Source: Terramyces sp. JEL0728 (Eukaryota; Chytridiomycota; Chytridiomycetes; Rhizophydiales; Terramycetaceae). Taken from it: DNA of 64,000 nucleotides. A program made the translations under genes and the position numbers. Where the stretch lies: the NCBI GenBank assembly GCA_027603945.1, contig JADIIU010000026.1, positions 62,001 through 126,000 of the forward strand. Direction: 5' to 3'. Below the pieces are notes generated by a model that worked only from the letters and a program-made list of their open reading frames with translations, searched no databases and was not told where the DNA came from. Positions 20,019-32,500 of this stretch are shown here, piece by piece. Position 1 is the first letter of the stretch, and every line of letters starts with the position of its first letter.

Positions 20019-22957
20019 TTATAGTCCATAAACTTCTTTTAATCCTCTTTGCATATTTTCAGGGAAACTGGCAACCATGACGCTCCATTGATCGCCCATT
20101 GCATCTCTAAACATGACAAACATCTATGTTAATTAAAGGTACTTGAAGGAAAGTGGCATGCAATTGTGGATGGCTTTTGATATTAGTCCATTTTAGGACA
20201 CTGTCGGTATATGACTGGAAATGCGGTAAAAGTGCATTTGGATTTTGCTGAATAACTTGGCAGATACCCATAAACGCACTTGCCTTTTCCTGGTTGTCAT
20301 GTACAAGCGATAGCTGCGCACACCTATATTAGTAGTAGCTACCATCGAGCAATAAAGTTGGGTAAATGAGGGGCGATTAGTTGCGGACAACTGTACCCTA
20401 ATCTACCTATAGTGATGGCAGCGTTTTCAGTAAGAGATCTATGAGTGTTGGCGGCTAAAACAAAAGGAATAAGTTTAGCTAGTAATGGGTTGACAAATAC
20501 TTCCATATTGTGTCCATATTTAATTGAAATTTCGCCAGCGGACCATGCTGCGTTGTTCATTGCAGATAAAACAGTTCCGTCAACAGGCAAATACAAGGAA
20601 TGTCCAATCATATCAAAAATCTCTGGTAAATGGGGAACCAGAGCTGGGAAACATGCAGAGCACAAATCCCCAATAAGTGCAAAAGTGCTGGATCTGACAT
20701 CTGGCGTTTCGTCTCTACCAGTTACTTTGAGTATCGGAAGCAAGGTGGGTTCTTGGCCGCCAACAACAAATTGTTCTGATTCTGGCCCCAATCCCTGAAC
20801 TATGCCAGAAATCAAATCCAGTGACACAATAATAAAGTCCTTGTCTGGAATTTCCAATTGTGGGTTCTGTTTGTAATTCTACGTTACGGAAAGGTACCTG
20901 GATAGCAATGAGGTTATGTTTAATCATATTGAGACACCGTTCCCATACTGGACCAGTGTAGGGTAGGAATGCTGGACCAAGGGCGTGTGCAATTGAAGAC
21001 AAGCATTCAAATAGTGGAAAGATATCATAATTGTCATCGGCTAGATGCTGCCACTTTGCAATCAGCAGCGGCATGAATCGATCAATATACGGGACCAGTT
21101 CTTCGCCAACAAATTCAGCTAAAATGCCAAAAGCATCATACAACACCAACAAGTTTTTTTTCTGGTACATCTGGAAGCATTTAACGATGGTATCAATAAT
21201 TGGATTGAGATAAGGCGCCAAAGATTCTCTAGCTTCTTCTTCCAAAGTGGCCAACGCGCTACAGCCTGCTTTTTGAACATCCTTGTTGTTATCGAGACAC
21301 ATTTGCAAGAATCCTTGTAATACTGGGAGCATGTACTTGTGGTGATGTTCTTGGACACTGGTATTATTTTCAAACGGCAAATTAGGATTGGCCATCCAAC
21401 CCGAATATCTTCCCAGAGTCCAGCAAGCAATCGATCTAACTAGCGGCTTTTCATGATTGATAAAGGTCACCAAATGCGGTATTAATACCGGCAAATGCTG
21501 CTCCATTCCACGTTCACAACCTTGGGCAATAGCTCCGAGAGCAAGAATACCTGCTTCCATAGTTTCCCATTCCTGCGCATGCAGCATTTGGTTAATTCCA
21601 GGCAATAAATCTGGCAAGAGGTCATCGTTAAACACAGTCGACAGGACGTCCAGTGCAGCAGCAGAACATTTACGAAGATTCCAATCCTCCCCAAAATCAT
21701 CGTCGAAATCACTTTCATCATCCTCATCGTCTTCATCTGGCTGGTGATCTCCTTCTAATTCATGATTCTTTTGTTTGTGGAATCTTGGTTTAATATCTTC
21801 TTCTCTATCGGCAACTCGCGCATCCTAGCATTAACTATAATCACAATCTGTTTCATTTCCAGCATTTCCAGTTCATCTTCAGAATATACCATCCCTTTCA
21901 ACAACACAGGCAAAATTTTAGGAAGATAGGGTTGAATATGGACATGCAAAACTTTTTGTTCAGATAGCACCAACCAAAAGTCGGCGGCTTCTATTGCCAA
22001 GTCTTGATCTTCGTCCTGGCTTGCAAACAACACAAATGAAATGATACCTGCAATTAGCATAAAGCAAACCATCAATGACAGGAACCAACATATTAGGCTC
22101 GATTTCAACAATATTGTTGAATGCATGGCATACATGCTTTTTCACCTCTGGCTCTGGATCGCTGGTTAATTTGCACAACATATCCATGAACATTTGGATA
22201 TTATCCCAAACAGCGTTTGAGCGGATAATGAGGAATTGGTTGAAACATTTCAAAGCAGAAGATCTTACGCGACCATTTGGGTTTTCAATCTGAGGCATGA
22301 TTCCTGGTGTCAGCAAAATTTACCAGAGAGAATTGCATGAACCAAGGCAACCCCACGATTTTCGATTTTATCTGCTGCATCCTCACAAATTTTTTCCAGT
22401 GCATCTAATGTTACACACAATTTACCTATAATTAATAATGATTTACTAAAACTTCCATGGATTGTTTGCGGATTTTTCAGCAACTCTAAAAGCAAAGGAA
22501 TAATTTCAGGCCAGCGTTCAATTTCAATGCATAGCACAGTTGAAATAATGCTCCCTGCGATATTCTGAATTTGTCTTGATTGGTCAGAAAGAGCGTTGAC
22601 AATTGCCGCCTAGGTTAGATAGAAGAATGCCTATAATTAACAATAGAAACCTAGGGTTACTCACAATTACCTTTGCGTAATCAAGAATGGCAGAGTCCAA
22701 TCGTAGCCAGGTTGATTTCAATGAATTTTTCAAATTAATCCCTGCAAGAAACCTAATCGTTTCTGGAATTTCCTTATTTGAAAGGATAAACGAAAGGTAG
22801 TTGTTGTATTCTGGAATTTGTTGATATTGCTCCAGTTGCTTTGTCAAAAAAATAATACTTTGAGCAACAGCTGTTGCGTTGATGAATTCCCAGAAGTTGC
22901 AGATTGGAGCAGCTGGATGAGAGTCTGTAATTCTGTTTGGTTTGGTTGCCACGACAT
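20019..22957 (-). CDS. TNPO1: Transportin-1 / karyopherin beta-2 (Kap104)
   Basis: Nuclear import receptor for PY-NLS cargo such as hnRNP-like proteins. Ten exons give 898 residues, the normal family length. HEAT repeats run throughout. Landmarks: MSWQPNQTELQTLIQLL start, NALEKICEDAADKIE, DQDLAIEAADFWL, an acidic H8-loop equivalent rich in Asp/Glu near residue 340, then NLRKCSAAALDVL, VRSIACWTLGRYSGWM, PDKDFIIVSLDLISGI, ENAAITIGRLGYSCPQ and the C-terminal LKEVYGL. Introns 2 and 3 are multi-unit (61 nt and 42 nt); the rest are 19-22 nt. The start at 22957 needs the first 20-nt intron. Confidence 0.95.
22406..22447 (-). other. 42-nt intron made of two abutting 21-nt modules
   Basis: On the coding strand, 22447-22427 and 22426-22406 each start GTAAAT and end TAG with no exon between. 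Removing both gives HGSFNALEKICEDAAD, aligning with the transportin GAFGALQKICEDSAE region. Confidence 0.8.
22610..22670 (-). other. 61-nt intron made of three abutting 20-21 nt modules
   Basis: On the coding strand the segments 22670-22651 (GT..AG), 22650-22631 (GT..AG) and 22630-22610 (GC..AG) abut exactly. The flanking exons then join in frame as LDYAK-AAIVNALSDQSR. Each module has the size and look of a normal intron of this genome. Confidence 0.75.
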
Positions 22958-23435
22958 TGGCGATTTGTATTTTTTTTTAGAAAAAGTGCGATAATTATTG
23001 AGAGCCAAAAGAGCATGGGTAGAATACCTATTTGTTTCTAGAGATTTGTTCTTTGCAGGACTTTGTTTCAGAGAGTCGATGATTTATCGACTTGGACTCT
23101 ATTGCTGCGGCGAATTCCAGAGCGAGCTGTCATAAAGTACAGCGCTGCGCAATCATTGCCTGATTACAACCTCAAACGCTAATGCTACATACCAACTTTG
23201 CAATCACACTGTTTTTGCTGGGTACTCTATGAAAATACAGGTTCCCTGGATTCCAGTATTGCGAAAGCAAAGTCTCAGCCGATGGAATTAGGCACGAAAT
23301 CAGCAATGCATTTCCATTGTGAAACTGAAATTTGTTTCATTTTGAATCGGGCTCGGCTTGCTCCTTCCTGGTGCATATTTCTGGGGCGTCTTGGTACTTG
23401 TTTGACTCTGGATATTTGCTTTTTTTCTATCTGGC
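22958..23435. other. Divergent intergenic region
   Basis: About 480 nt between the transportin and glycosyltransferase start codons. Short open frames here have no recognisable content. No clear regulatory motif was identified. Confidence 0.6.
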
Positions 23436-25432
23436 ATGGAACTGATAGGCAATAGGAGACGGGTATTAAGGGTTGGGATGACGGCGCTATCCCTCTTGTA
23501 CATTTTTTACATCTTGGACTGGACGAATGCCAATTCTGACAGTATCCAAGAAGTGCAAAGCTACTCTATCCCCACGCCAACAATCCAAGTGGTTCCAAGC
23601 AAACACTTTCCTGCATTGGATACGGAATATATAAATCAAGATGGGCCGCTGATGATCAGACGCACACTGGAAAGAAATATGAGCAAAATCAGTATCGCAA
23701 TTGACAAGTCACTGGAAACAGAATTCAGCTTTATTCAACCTGGACAGTGTTCCGCTTACTGCCAGTTCTATTTTTCGGACAGTTACGATGAGATTGCTGC
23801 CGAAGCAGATGGATTGATCACAGACAAGACAAAAGGTATTTTTTCAGTAACTGTAGGAATCCTGGCAACCAATGCAGCACTCCACTTTACAAAGACTGTA
23901 TATCAAACAACCTCTGAAATGGATATGAGGGATTACACATGGTTTGGAACAGACATGTATGCAGCCATGGAAAAAATCCCACTCAAAGACCACAGAGAGA
24001 CATACCCTGCGCCAGCACTTTTTAAAGTTCACAAAACATTGGAAACCAACAAAACGCTTTGTCGAACGGTTGATTTCAAAGAAAAACAAAATTACATTGC
24101 AGTTTTCTTGAATCCAGTGCTCTGTGCAAACAATACACAAAAAATGCGTGTATCTTTATTTTTGAATGGTATTTACTATCTTATATAGAAATTCAAAAAA
24201 CAGTTCCGATTGTAGTGGCAGACAATCAATGTGGCTACAATTACACAGTGTCGTGTAATACAAGTGATATTGATTGTGTTTTAAGGCATGCAAAGGCGTC
24301 CTTGATTGTCGATCCTTTCGATCAAGATGGATTTATAGTCCCAAAATTTTGGAAATCCTTGTCTTTTTCAACGCCTGTGATTTATAGCTGGACTGAAAAG
24401 AGTTGGATGGGCAAGTTCCACGACTATGCACCACTTGGTACATTCAAGAAAATGAATTCGCTCGATGCAAAGCAGGTAGTAGAGTTTGTCAGCAAATTCA
24501 ATCAGAGTTTTTTCAATGGGGCATTTGCTTGGAAACACAATCTTACCCAGGAAATTGCAGGTATGCTTGATAATTCTTTGCGAAATTTCCCATGCAAACT
24601 GTGCCAGCATATTGGCGAACGAAAACTGTCCACTAGGGCTACTTTGGATTTGGTTTCTTCATCCCAAAATGTTGCGCAAACAATTAAATCCCCTTCCGCA
24701 GCTCGAAAAATGAATAGTGTAGATGCAGTGTATGTTAACCACTATTCTAGAGCTGCTGAGAGACTGGATAATATTAAAAACTTGTCGCAGGATCTTGGGA
24801 TGGAAATACAGGCTGTAGTTGGGTTTGACAAGGAAGATTTAACCCCTGAATGGACTAAACTGATACTTCAAAATAGAGAAACAAGGAACAACAACCCTTT
24901 CCGTAATTCTTATTTTCATGATTTACGGCCGGGTGAGGTTTCCCTCAATGTCAAAAGCTTTTGGATTTATTACAATATACTAAAGGACAACAAGAAAAAT
25001 ACATTGGTTGTAGAAGATGATGTCGTGCTTGCAAACCAAAATGCTTCTGTTGACAAACTGTTGGAGCATATACCCGCATCATATTCCATCTTTCATTTGG
25101 GCCAATGCATTCAAACGTACTTGGACACACTGCCACAGGATGGTATAGCACAAGAAGGGAATTTTAAAATAACAGCAAATATGGGAGATCCAAGACACTG
25201 CACAAGCGCATACATGATGTCAAAACAAGGAGCGATCCTAATGTTTAAAAGTCTGCCGGTAGCAATGCCAATAGATTATCAGATGTCGGGATATATGCCG
25301 TTTTCTGCAAAGATGACCCACGCTGGTCGGATTGATCATCCAAACTTGTCAGTGTACAGTGTATGGCCAGCTATATTCAAACCAAGCTTGGAGATTAATG
25401 ATAAAAGTAGTACTGGTATTAGAGATAAATAA
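23436..25432 (+). CDS. Type II membrane glycosyltransferase, GT10-like region fused to a GT25 domain
   Basis: Two exons with a 20-nt intron (24169-24188) give 658 residues. Residues about 10-28 form a signal anchor, as in Golgi enzymes. The middle, about 240-385, resembles the end of alpha-fucosyltransferases: KFWKSLSFSTPVIYSW, then FAWKHNLTQEI and FPCKLCQHI. The C-terminal ~260 residues are GT25-like: VDAVYVNHYSRAAERLDNI and the acid motif LVVEDDVVL, then CTSAYMMSKQGA. GT25 enzymes add galactose or similar sugars to protein or lipid glycans. Two transfer activities in one chain are likely but unproven, and the GT10 call is weaker than the GT25 call. Confidence 0.8.
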
Positions 25433-25512
25433 AATATGTTGTATCTGATCCAAAGGAGTTGAGCATGATCAATTATTATGGTGGGTCTATAAATCAGATG
25501 GCGATTGACACG

Positions 25513-25864
25513 TCAAAAGAAACAAACTGGGATTCTCGCTTGATTGACGCGTTGTTCAATAATGCAGCGAGCGGTCGATAATGGGGTTTCCAACCCAATG
25601 CGAACAGTTGGATTTGATAGCGAACTGGCTGTCTTTGTGATTGCTTCAACTAATTTTCGAGATAAACCTGAATAATCAGCCATTATATGGATATTCATTC
25701 TTCCCATTGTGAGAATATATATATTTACCAAGTCTGAATTAACCATAAGCAAAACCGAGCTCGTCTCGCGGTATACCATAATTGGACGAACCTAGAGTTT
25801 CCCCCCTAAATTTGAATTTTTCAATAACATCTACCGAATGGTAGATATACCCTAAATCATACAT
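25513..25864 (-). CDS. Possible small gene of unknown function
   Basis: Two open segments on the minus strand join through a candidate 22-nt GT..AG intron (25734-25755) to give 109 residues starting MYDLGYIYHSVDVIEKF and ending RVNQARIPVCFF. The composition is protein-like and the joint keeps the frame, but I recognise no family. The start is 71 nt from the divergent MFS gene. It could be spurious. Confidence 0.35.
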
Positions 25865-25935
25865 GTTTGTATGGTTGGAAACATTGTTTCCTGCATTCTC
25901 CACGAAATCTTTCCTTAATCTTTTGACATCTAACA

Positions 25936-27217
25936 ATGGCGGTGATAGCAGAGACAGTTGACACAGATTTAATTCCGATAGTAGATATCCCTGAGGGTGG
26001 TTATGGCAATCTCCAAATGATACTGTCATTCATCATTCATACCACTACATTTGGCGTGGTCTCTTCATTTGGTATTTTTCAACAATACTACAAATCAGTG
26101 CCATTATTTCAATATGTATCTACCATAGGAATTTCGTTAATAGGAGCCTCTGCTGCTTGTGGAATTACCTTCTTTGGCGTTATCGCGGGACAACTGGCGG
26201 AACGGTACGGATTTCGAGTAGTTTCTGCTGCAGGTTCAATAATCATGTTTGCATCATTATATTTCGCATCATATAGCGTCTCATATGTCCAATTATTGAT
26301 GTCGCAGGGAATAGTATTTGGATTTGGCGCTGCGCTTTCATATTATCCAGCAATTACTGTTCTTGCTCACTGGTTCCAAAGAAGACTAGGATTTGCAGCG
26401 GGTTTCGCTGCTACAGGTATAAAGTGCTTATATAGGCAGCGGAATAGGCGGATTGATTTACGGCCCTGTAATCGGTAAGATGCTGGATCTTTACGGGTGG
26501 GAAAATTCACTTCGTTACTTGGGAATTATTGGAGGATCAATCACATTTATTTGCGCAATGTTTCTCAAAGAACGAAACCACAAGAAAGAAAACACTAGTG
26601 AAACATTATTACAGTTTCTATCGGACATAAAGTTTCTGGGAATGGCTGCAGCTGGTGTGTTTAGCTCATTTGGATTTTTCGTTCCTTTCTTTTTCATCAC
26701 ACTATACGCAGTCCAAAATGGCTTGTCAGAGGATAGAGGGGCATTGATTCTGGGACTGATGAATGGAGCCAGTGCGCTTGGACGACTAGTTCTTGGCTAC
26801 TTTGCCGATATAATTGGGTGTCAGAATGTTTTAGTCGGAACGTTACTAGTAGCGTCATTCTCTACATTTTTTATTTGGCCATTCGCACACGATTTAACAT
26901 CCATCTTGATATATTCAATCACATACGGTCTCTGTATTGGTGGGTATATATCTGTGATCCCCGCAGCAACCGCAAGTTTATTTGGTAAAGAGAATCTCAG
27001 TTCAAAAACAGCATGTGTATTCTTTGGCACCTCGTTTGGCACTCTTCTTGGTCCGGTATTGGGTGCCTATATGATTGATGCTTTCAAGATGGCCGACAAT
27101 AGCATCAATTTTATTCCAGCAATACTTATGTGTGGTGGGGCATTACTGATGGGCACTCTCATTCAACTCGCAGTCCGAATGGCAGCAGCAGAAGGCAGAG
27201 TCTTGTTAAAAATCTAA
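25936..27217 (+). CDS. Major facilitator transporter, monocarboxylate-porter-like
   Basis: Two exons with one 19-nt intron give 420 residues with about 12 hydrophobic helices. The N-terminus has PEGGYGNLQMILSFI, close to the DGGYGW-type opening of the MCT family, and the second-to-third helix loop reads GQLAERYGFRVV. Splicing restores ATGSGIGGLIYGPVIGKMLD. Fungal relatives (Mch and Esbp6 groups) move monocarboxylates, riboflavin or unknown solutes; the substrate cannot be told here. Confidence 0.85.
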
Positions 27218-27480
27218 ATCAAAATAAATGAATCATATACTTTCATTTCGAATGGCTGTTTATATCTTTTTCCAAATTCAAGTTGCTTTCAACTTGAACT
27301 TTGTAATTTTGGAGTGCTGAATTACAAATTGCGGTCAAAGTACTGGTAAATCCAACAAAGCATATCTCTGAGGGGAATGACCAACAGTTTGACACTTTGA
27401 AATACGACTAGGCTGGCATATATTCAAGAGTTGTAACTTGCAGCTTGCCCGGCATAATAAACATTTTGCCAATCTTGCAA

Positions 27481-28335
27481 ATGCGCGTTGGAAAACCAAG
27501 TAATACTGCACAAGTAATCTCATTTCAAAGAGCAATCGGAAACTTGTCTCCACTAATCCCGCAATTCAGCGATCCGATTGCTTCAAAGTTTCTCAAAAAT
27601 CAACCTTGGAAATGGTTATATTCATATATCGCAAATCAAAAGATCAAGACTCCCAGTTCGTCATACTACCCTTTTTGGGGAAAACAGTTTTCAATTATGG
27701 TTCAATTCAGAAGTGTTGTTATTGATGAGGCAGTAAAAGCAAACGTTCGTCCCCAATTAGTAGTTTTAGGAGCTGGATTGGACACTAGGAGCTGGAGATT
27801 AAAATCCCTATCGAATACAACAGTTTTTGAAGTGGATTTTCCAGGCACACAAGAATACAAAAAGAGCTTGGTAAAAAATGTCCCACTGGAATGCTCCAAA
27901 ATTGTTTTTGTGCCGGTGGACTTTACCAAGGACAAATTGGAATCAAAATTGCTAGAAAATGGGTTTGATACAAAGAAACCAACATTCTAGCTGTTGGAAG
28001 GTGTATTAATGTACTTGGAATTAAAGGACGCGAAACAGCTATTCTCTGATGTTACAAATCTGTCTGCCAAGAATTCCGTCTTTATCGCAACATACATGTC
28101 AAAAGTCAATGGCAAAGTACCAGGCTCATTCTTTTTGAAATTCCTCAAGGAACCAGTCAAAAGTGCTTTTGAACCAAAAGAATTTGCAAAGTTCACACAA
28201 GATTTCAAATGGACTACAAAACTAAATGGTGGAGCAATTGATTGGAAGCAAGAGTACGCACCTAGTTTTGAGCTCACTCCTAAAGGAGCTGGATTGATCT
28301 ACAATGAACGGGTTTGGTGTGGTTCTCTCGAGTAA
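27481..28335 (+). pseudogene. SAM-dependent methyltransferase (LCMT/PPM-type) with an in-frame TAG
   Basis: Reading from the ATG at 27481, the frame is open to 28335 except for one TAG at 27988-27990. SAM-binding motifs are intact: VVLGAGLDTRSWRL and VFEVDFPGTQEYKK. The stop falls in a conserved strand: PTF, stop, LLEGVLMYLELKD; relatives usually have an aromatic or hydrophobic residue here. No 19-28 nt GT..AG intron removes the TAG in frame. Flanking sequence keeps protein-like content, so the break is recent, is a sequence error, or is read through. TAG ends several intact genes nearby, so it is not a reassigned codon. Confidence 0.75.
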
Positions 28336-28548
28336 CTCGCCAATATATTTACATAACGGTTAATTTCATTGGATTTGAAACTGAGCTGCCATGCCACACA
28401 TTTCCACTCGACAAGTTCTAGTTATAGTATACTTTGTTAATTTACAAAAGAATTGGAGTTTTCACAATATTCTTTTTGAATGGTGCAGGAATATAAAGAT
28501 TTTTCAACTGAGTATTCTTTCCAACTCTAATTCATTGTGGCAATATCA

Positions 28549-28680
28549 ATGAAAAAAGTGATGCAAGTGCCAGGAGAGAATTGGATCTTACCAGTTGAAA
28601 TTTGGGACAGAATTTGGTTACTGTGTGATGAGGAAACTTTACGAGGCAATGTTATTGTAAAACAGCTGTACAGTCACTAA
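28549..28680 (+). CDS. Very short F-box-like open frame
   Basis: An open frame of 43 residues with LPVEIWDRIWLLCDEETLRG, close to the first two helices of an F-box (LPxEIWxxI). A full F-box needs about 45 residues and usually more protein after it, so this may be a fragment or a first exon. It overlaps a possible 3' end of the convergent gene on the other strand. Confidence 0.3.
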   Translation: MKKVMQVPGENWILPVEIWDRIWLLCDEETLRGNVIVKQLYSH

Positions 28681-28681
28681 A

Positions 28682-29390
28682 TTAATAGTATTTACATGAA
28701 GTGTTGAGGTTGCCCATAAAGTACACTGCCGCAGCAATCCAGTCCAGCAGACTGAGAGTTAAGAGAAAGAATAATATCGTACCAATTATCCGCTTCTTTG
28801 TTATGCTATCTGAATCTTTGTTTAATTCCGGTATGCTGCTCCGCAAGAACCTCTTGTACAGTAGTCGAGCCAGAAATAGCCCTTGCGTCGTATCATAAAC
28901 GATCGACATCACCACCCAGAACATGTAGGGGTAAAAGTAGCACTAAATTAGCAAAAATTACGAGGTATATTGTTGACAGAACTATTTCCTTGTCGTAAAT
29001 AACCCAGTTGGCAATGTACACTACTTCACACCATAGAAATAATCCAGTATGTATCACACGCAACGATGTGATCAATTCTGGAGTGATTTTGCTGTCCAGT
29101 ACACAAAATAAACTCAGAGTTTGCAGATTAATCAGGTCAATCCCGTACAAAATTATGTTGCTGACAAGCGTCAACGGGATCGCATTCAGGCTAAGTGTAT
29201 CTTCACTTGCAGAATACAGAACGGTACGGTATATCATGTACAGTGCATTTATGAATTGAAATATTACAATTAGCTGGAAAAACGACGTCTTCTTTTGTGT
29301 GATTACAAAGTATCCTGCTATTCCAAGGCTGCAGATTAGTGATAATGCAAGCAATATTACTGAAGATACTTTAAATATTTCGTTATCCAT
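28682..29390 (-). CDS. Predicted seven-pass membrane protein
   Basis: Two exons with a 19-nt intron (coding-strand GTAATTTTTGC..TTTAG) give 229 residues. Hydrophobic segments run from VILLALSLICSLGIAGYFV to IIGTILFFLLTLSLLDWIAA. A further candidate 19-nt intron at the 3' end would replace the last residues and move the stop to 28639. It is related in layout to the 19.1 kb gene. Role unknown. Confidence 0.7.
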
Positions 29391-29515
29391 CTATAGAATG
29401 TGATGAGGTAATTGCAAAATAATTTGTTGTACAATGGGTCTCGTCCATTGTATATGACACCATAGGAAACCACAATAGAAAATATTGATTATTTATTTTA
29501 AAAGGTAACATCAAA

Positions 29516-32500
29516 CTATTCTTGGTTTAAAGATTTGCTTAATTTCTCCACCTGTTGTTCCAGTGTTTGCTTTTGAGATATTGAATCTGCGTTTGCTTTT
29601 TCTAGTCCATCAATTATTTCCTGTAATTTCTCAATATCTTTGGTTTTTGTATCGAGCTCCGATTGTAGGCGCTCAATTTGCATTTTTGTATCTTCGAGAT
29701 CCAGCAACTGTGTCTTGAGTTCATTCATAATATGCTTGTTTCGCTGGATTTCGTGATCTTTTTCTTCAATTTCAGATTCGAGATTGTTCATCATTATCAC
29801 TTTTTCGTACAGATTTGATAGTTCTGTCTCAAGGGTATGGATTTTGTCTTCTTCTGATCCAAGTTGCTCATCCAATTTAGCGATCGTGGCCAATTGCTCT
29901 TGAATAACAGTGGATTGGTTCTCTAATTTCGATTTAGCTGATGATAGCTCTGCGTTTAATTTCCCGACATCATCACCATTTCCAGCCTTTGCAAGTCTTT
30001 GCTCTAGCATTTCAACGTCTTGTGTCCTTTCCTCCAACTGAATCTGCAGCATCTCAATGTTATCTTGAGTTTCCGACAGTTGCTGTTGCAGTTTCCCAAT
30101 CTGTGCCGGGTAGTCAATTCCGTTTGTCTAACAATTAGCAAGAAATTACATTTGCACCAACAGTTGAAAGTCGAACCTCTAATTCCTCAACTTGTTGGTA
30201 TAATTCAGATTTTTCAATTTGGATGCTCTGCATTTTTTGGGCCAAAGAAGTGTAAGCATCTTGTTCTTCCTGCAACAAGTCATTTTTTTCTTCAACTTGG
30301 TTCAGCAATTCTGCTTTCTCGCTCGATAGTTTCTGCATCTTGTTTGTCAAATCTTCAAATGCCATTTTCTCCTCTTGCAGCGAAATGCTCAAGTCTTCAA
30401 CAGACGTTTGCTTCTCTTTCTGCAAGTCAATTTTCTTTTTCAAATCTAGTAGCTCCTGTTCGATTTCTTTTTTCTGAGAGTCGGATTTATTGGCAATTTC
30501 TGCCATTTCATTCAATTTTGCCTCCAGATTGGATTTCTCCTGCCCCAAAGCATTCATTTTCTCCGCAAGTTCGTCATAAGCATCTCTTTCGGCAGCAAGA
30601 GTTTCATTCAGATCCTTTAGCTGTTCACCAGATGTAGTGTCATTTGACAAGGACTCCACGCGTTCCTTTAGTTGCTGGATTTCGACAAGTAGCCCTGCCT
30701 TTTCATCAGATATTGCAAGCATTCTTTCAGACAATTCATCATATGCATCTCTTTCCGCCATTAAATTATTATTCAAATCTTCAATAACCTTGCCAGTATC
30801 TAGATTGTCATTTGCTGCACTATTAGCTAATTGTTCTTTTAATATTTGAATTTGAGAAAGCAGATCATCCTTTTCTGTTGTATGCGACAGAGATCTTTCA
30901 TTATGAGTCCTTCTCTCTGCATCAAGGGCCGTCATTTTTTCGTTAAGTTCATCGTAAGCATCTCTTTCGGCATTTAGAGTTTCCCGTAAATCTGCAATTT
31001 CTTGTTCACCCTCAAAGTGATCAGTTCGACCAGTTGACTGGAGTTCTTGCTCTAGTGATTGAACTTGATTCAAAAGCTTCTCTTTTTCATCAGACAAAAT
31101 TTGTAATTTTTCATTCAATTCGTCATAAGCATCCCTTTCAACATTGAGTGTTTCTGTTAGTTCAGCAAGTTTAGCAGCCAATTCAGGGTTGCTACTTTCT
31201 TCCAGCGTATGAATTGTCTTTTGTAGTTGTTCAAGTTGTACAACCAACTGTGTTTTTTCATTGCCGAGTGCTTCCAGCTGTAGAGCAAGAGTTGCAGCTG
31301 CATCCGTTTCCACAGCTAAATCTCTATGTACTTCAGCTTGATTTTCACGAGGGTTATCTCCAAGTGATTGCAATTTTTCGGTCAGTTGAACAATTTGCGA
31401 TTGCAAACTGATCTTTTCTTCTGAAATTACATGCACCTTGTCCGCTAGCTCATCATAAGCATCTCTTTCCGCCAGAAGGGCTTCATTCAATTCTTGAACC
31501 TGCTTTTCGTATTCCTGAACTTGATCCAATACTCTGTTCTTTTCCTCTGACAAGATTTGCATTTTTTCTGCCAATTCATCATAGGCATCTCTCTCGGCAT
31601 GCAACGTCTCGGTGAGTTCTTGAATTTGCTTTTCAGATTCATCATTAGAATTGTTTCCTGATGATTCCAAATGTCGTTGCACCTGATTAAGCAGTTGAGA
31701 TTTTTCATCAGCCAATATTTGCATTTTTTCAGTGAGTTCATCATATGCATCTCGTTCAGCAGCCAGTGTTTCATTAAGGTCCTGCAATTCTTTTTCATAG
31801 TCTGGATTGTTGCTGCCAGACACTGTCTTTATGGTTTCATTGAGCTCTTGGACCTTGTTCATCAATAGTGTCTTTTCATTTCCTAAAATCTGTAGCTTTT
31901 CATTCAATTCATAGGATGCTTCCTGCTCTTGAGCAAGGTTTTCCTTCAGATCAATTAACTGACGATCTAGGCCAGAAGAATCGCTGGTTTGCTGTAATGA
32001 ATTGATGGTGCTGAGATGATTTTCATTGGCAGCTCGTTCCTGTTTGAGCTGAACAACCACACTGTCAAGTTTGTTCATCAAACCGTCTTGCTCTGCCTCA
32101 ATGTCTTGAATTTGTTGATATAAAGTCTCACTCGTATTTCTTTCTTCAGCCAAAATGTGATTGAGATCATCAATTTGTGCCAATGCCTCTTCCTTTTCAC
32201 CTTGGAGTGCTTGCAGTTGAGATGCGATATCTGCAGCGTATTGTTTCTCTTCTTGAAGTGAAATATTCAAGAGCCCAATTTGATTTTCCAATTCTGCTTT
32301 TTCATCGTCCATTTTACTGTGAGTGCCATCGGCTGCTCCATTAGTTGTGATTTCCCGAGATTTATCAGCATTTCCAATATTTCTGAACCCATTAATAGGA
32401 CCCATATTTTCCAATTTCTTGACCAGCTCTGCATTTGCTACTAACGCTTTGTCCAAATTTTCTTTCAATGCACTGTTTGCATTTTTTTCATCCTGCAGGG

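Noticed and set aside
27481..28335. TAG read as a sense codon (altered genetic code)
   Set aside because: TAG ends several intact genes here, such as the coiled-coil gene (29516-29518) and the 7TM gene at 19954-19956, so reassignment is not supported.
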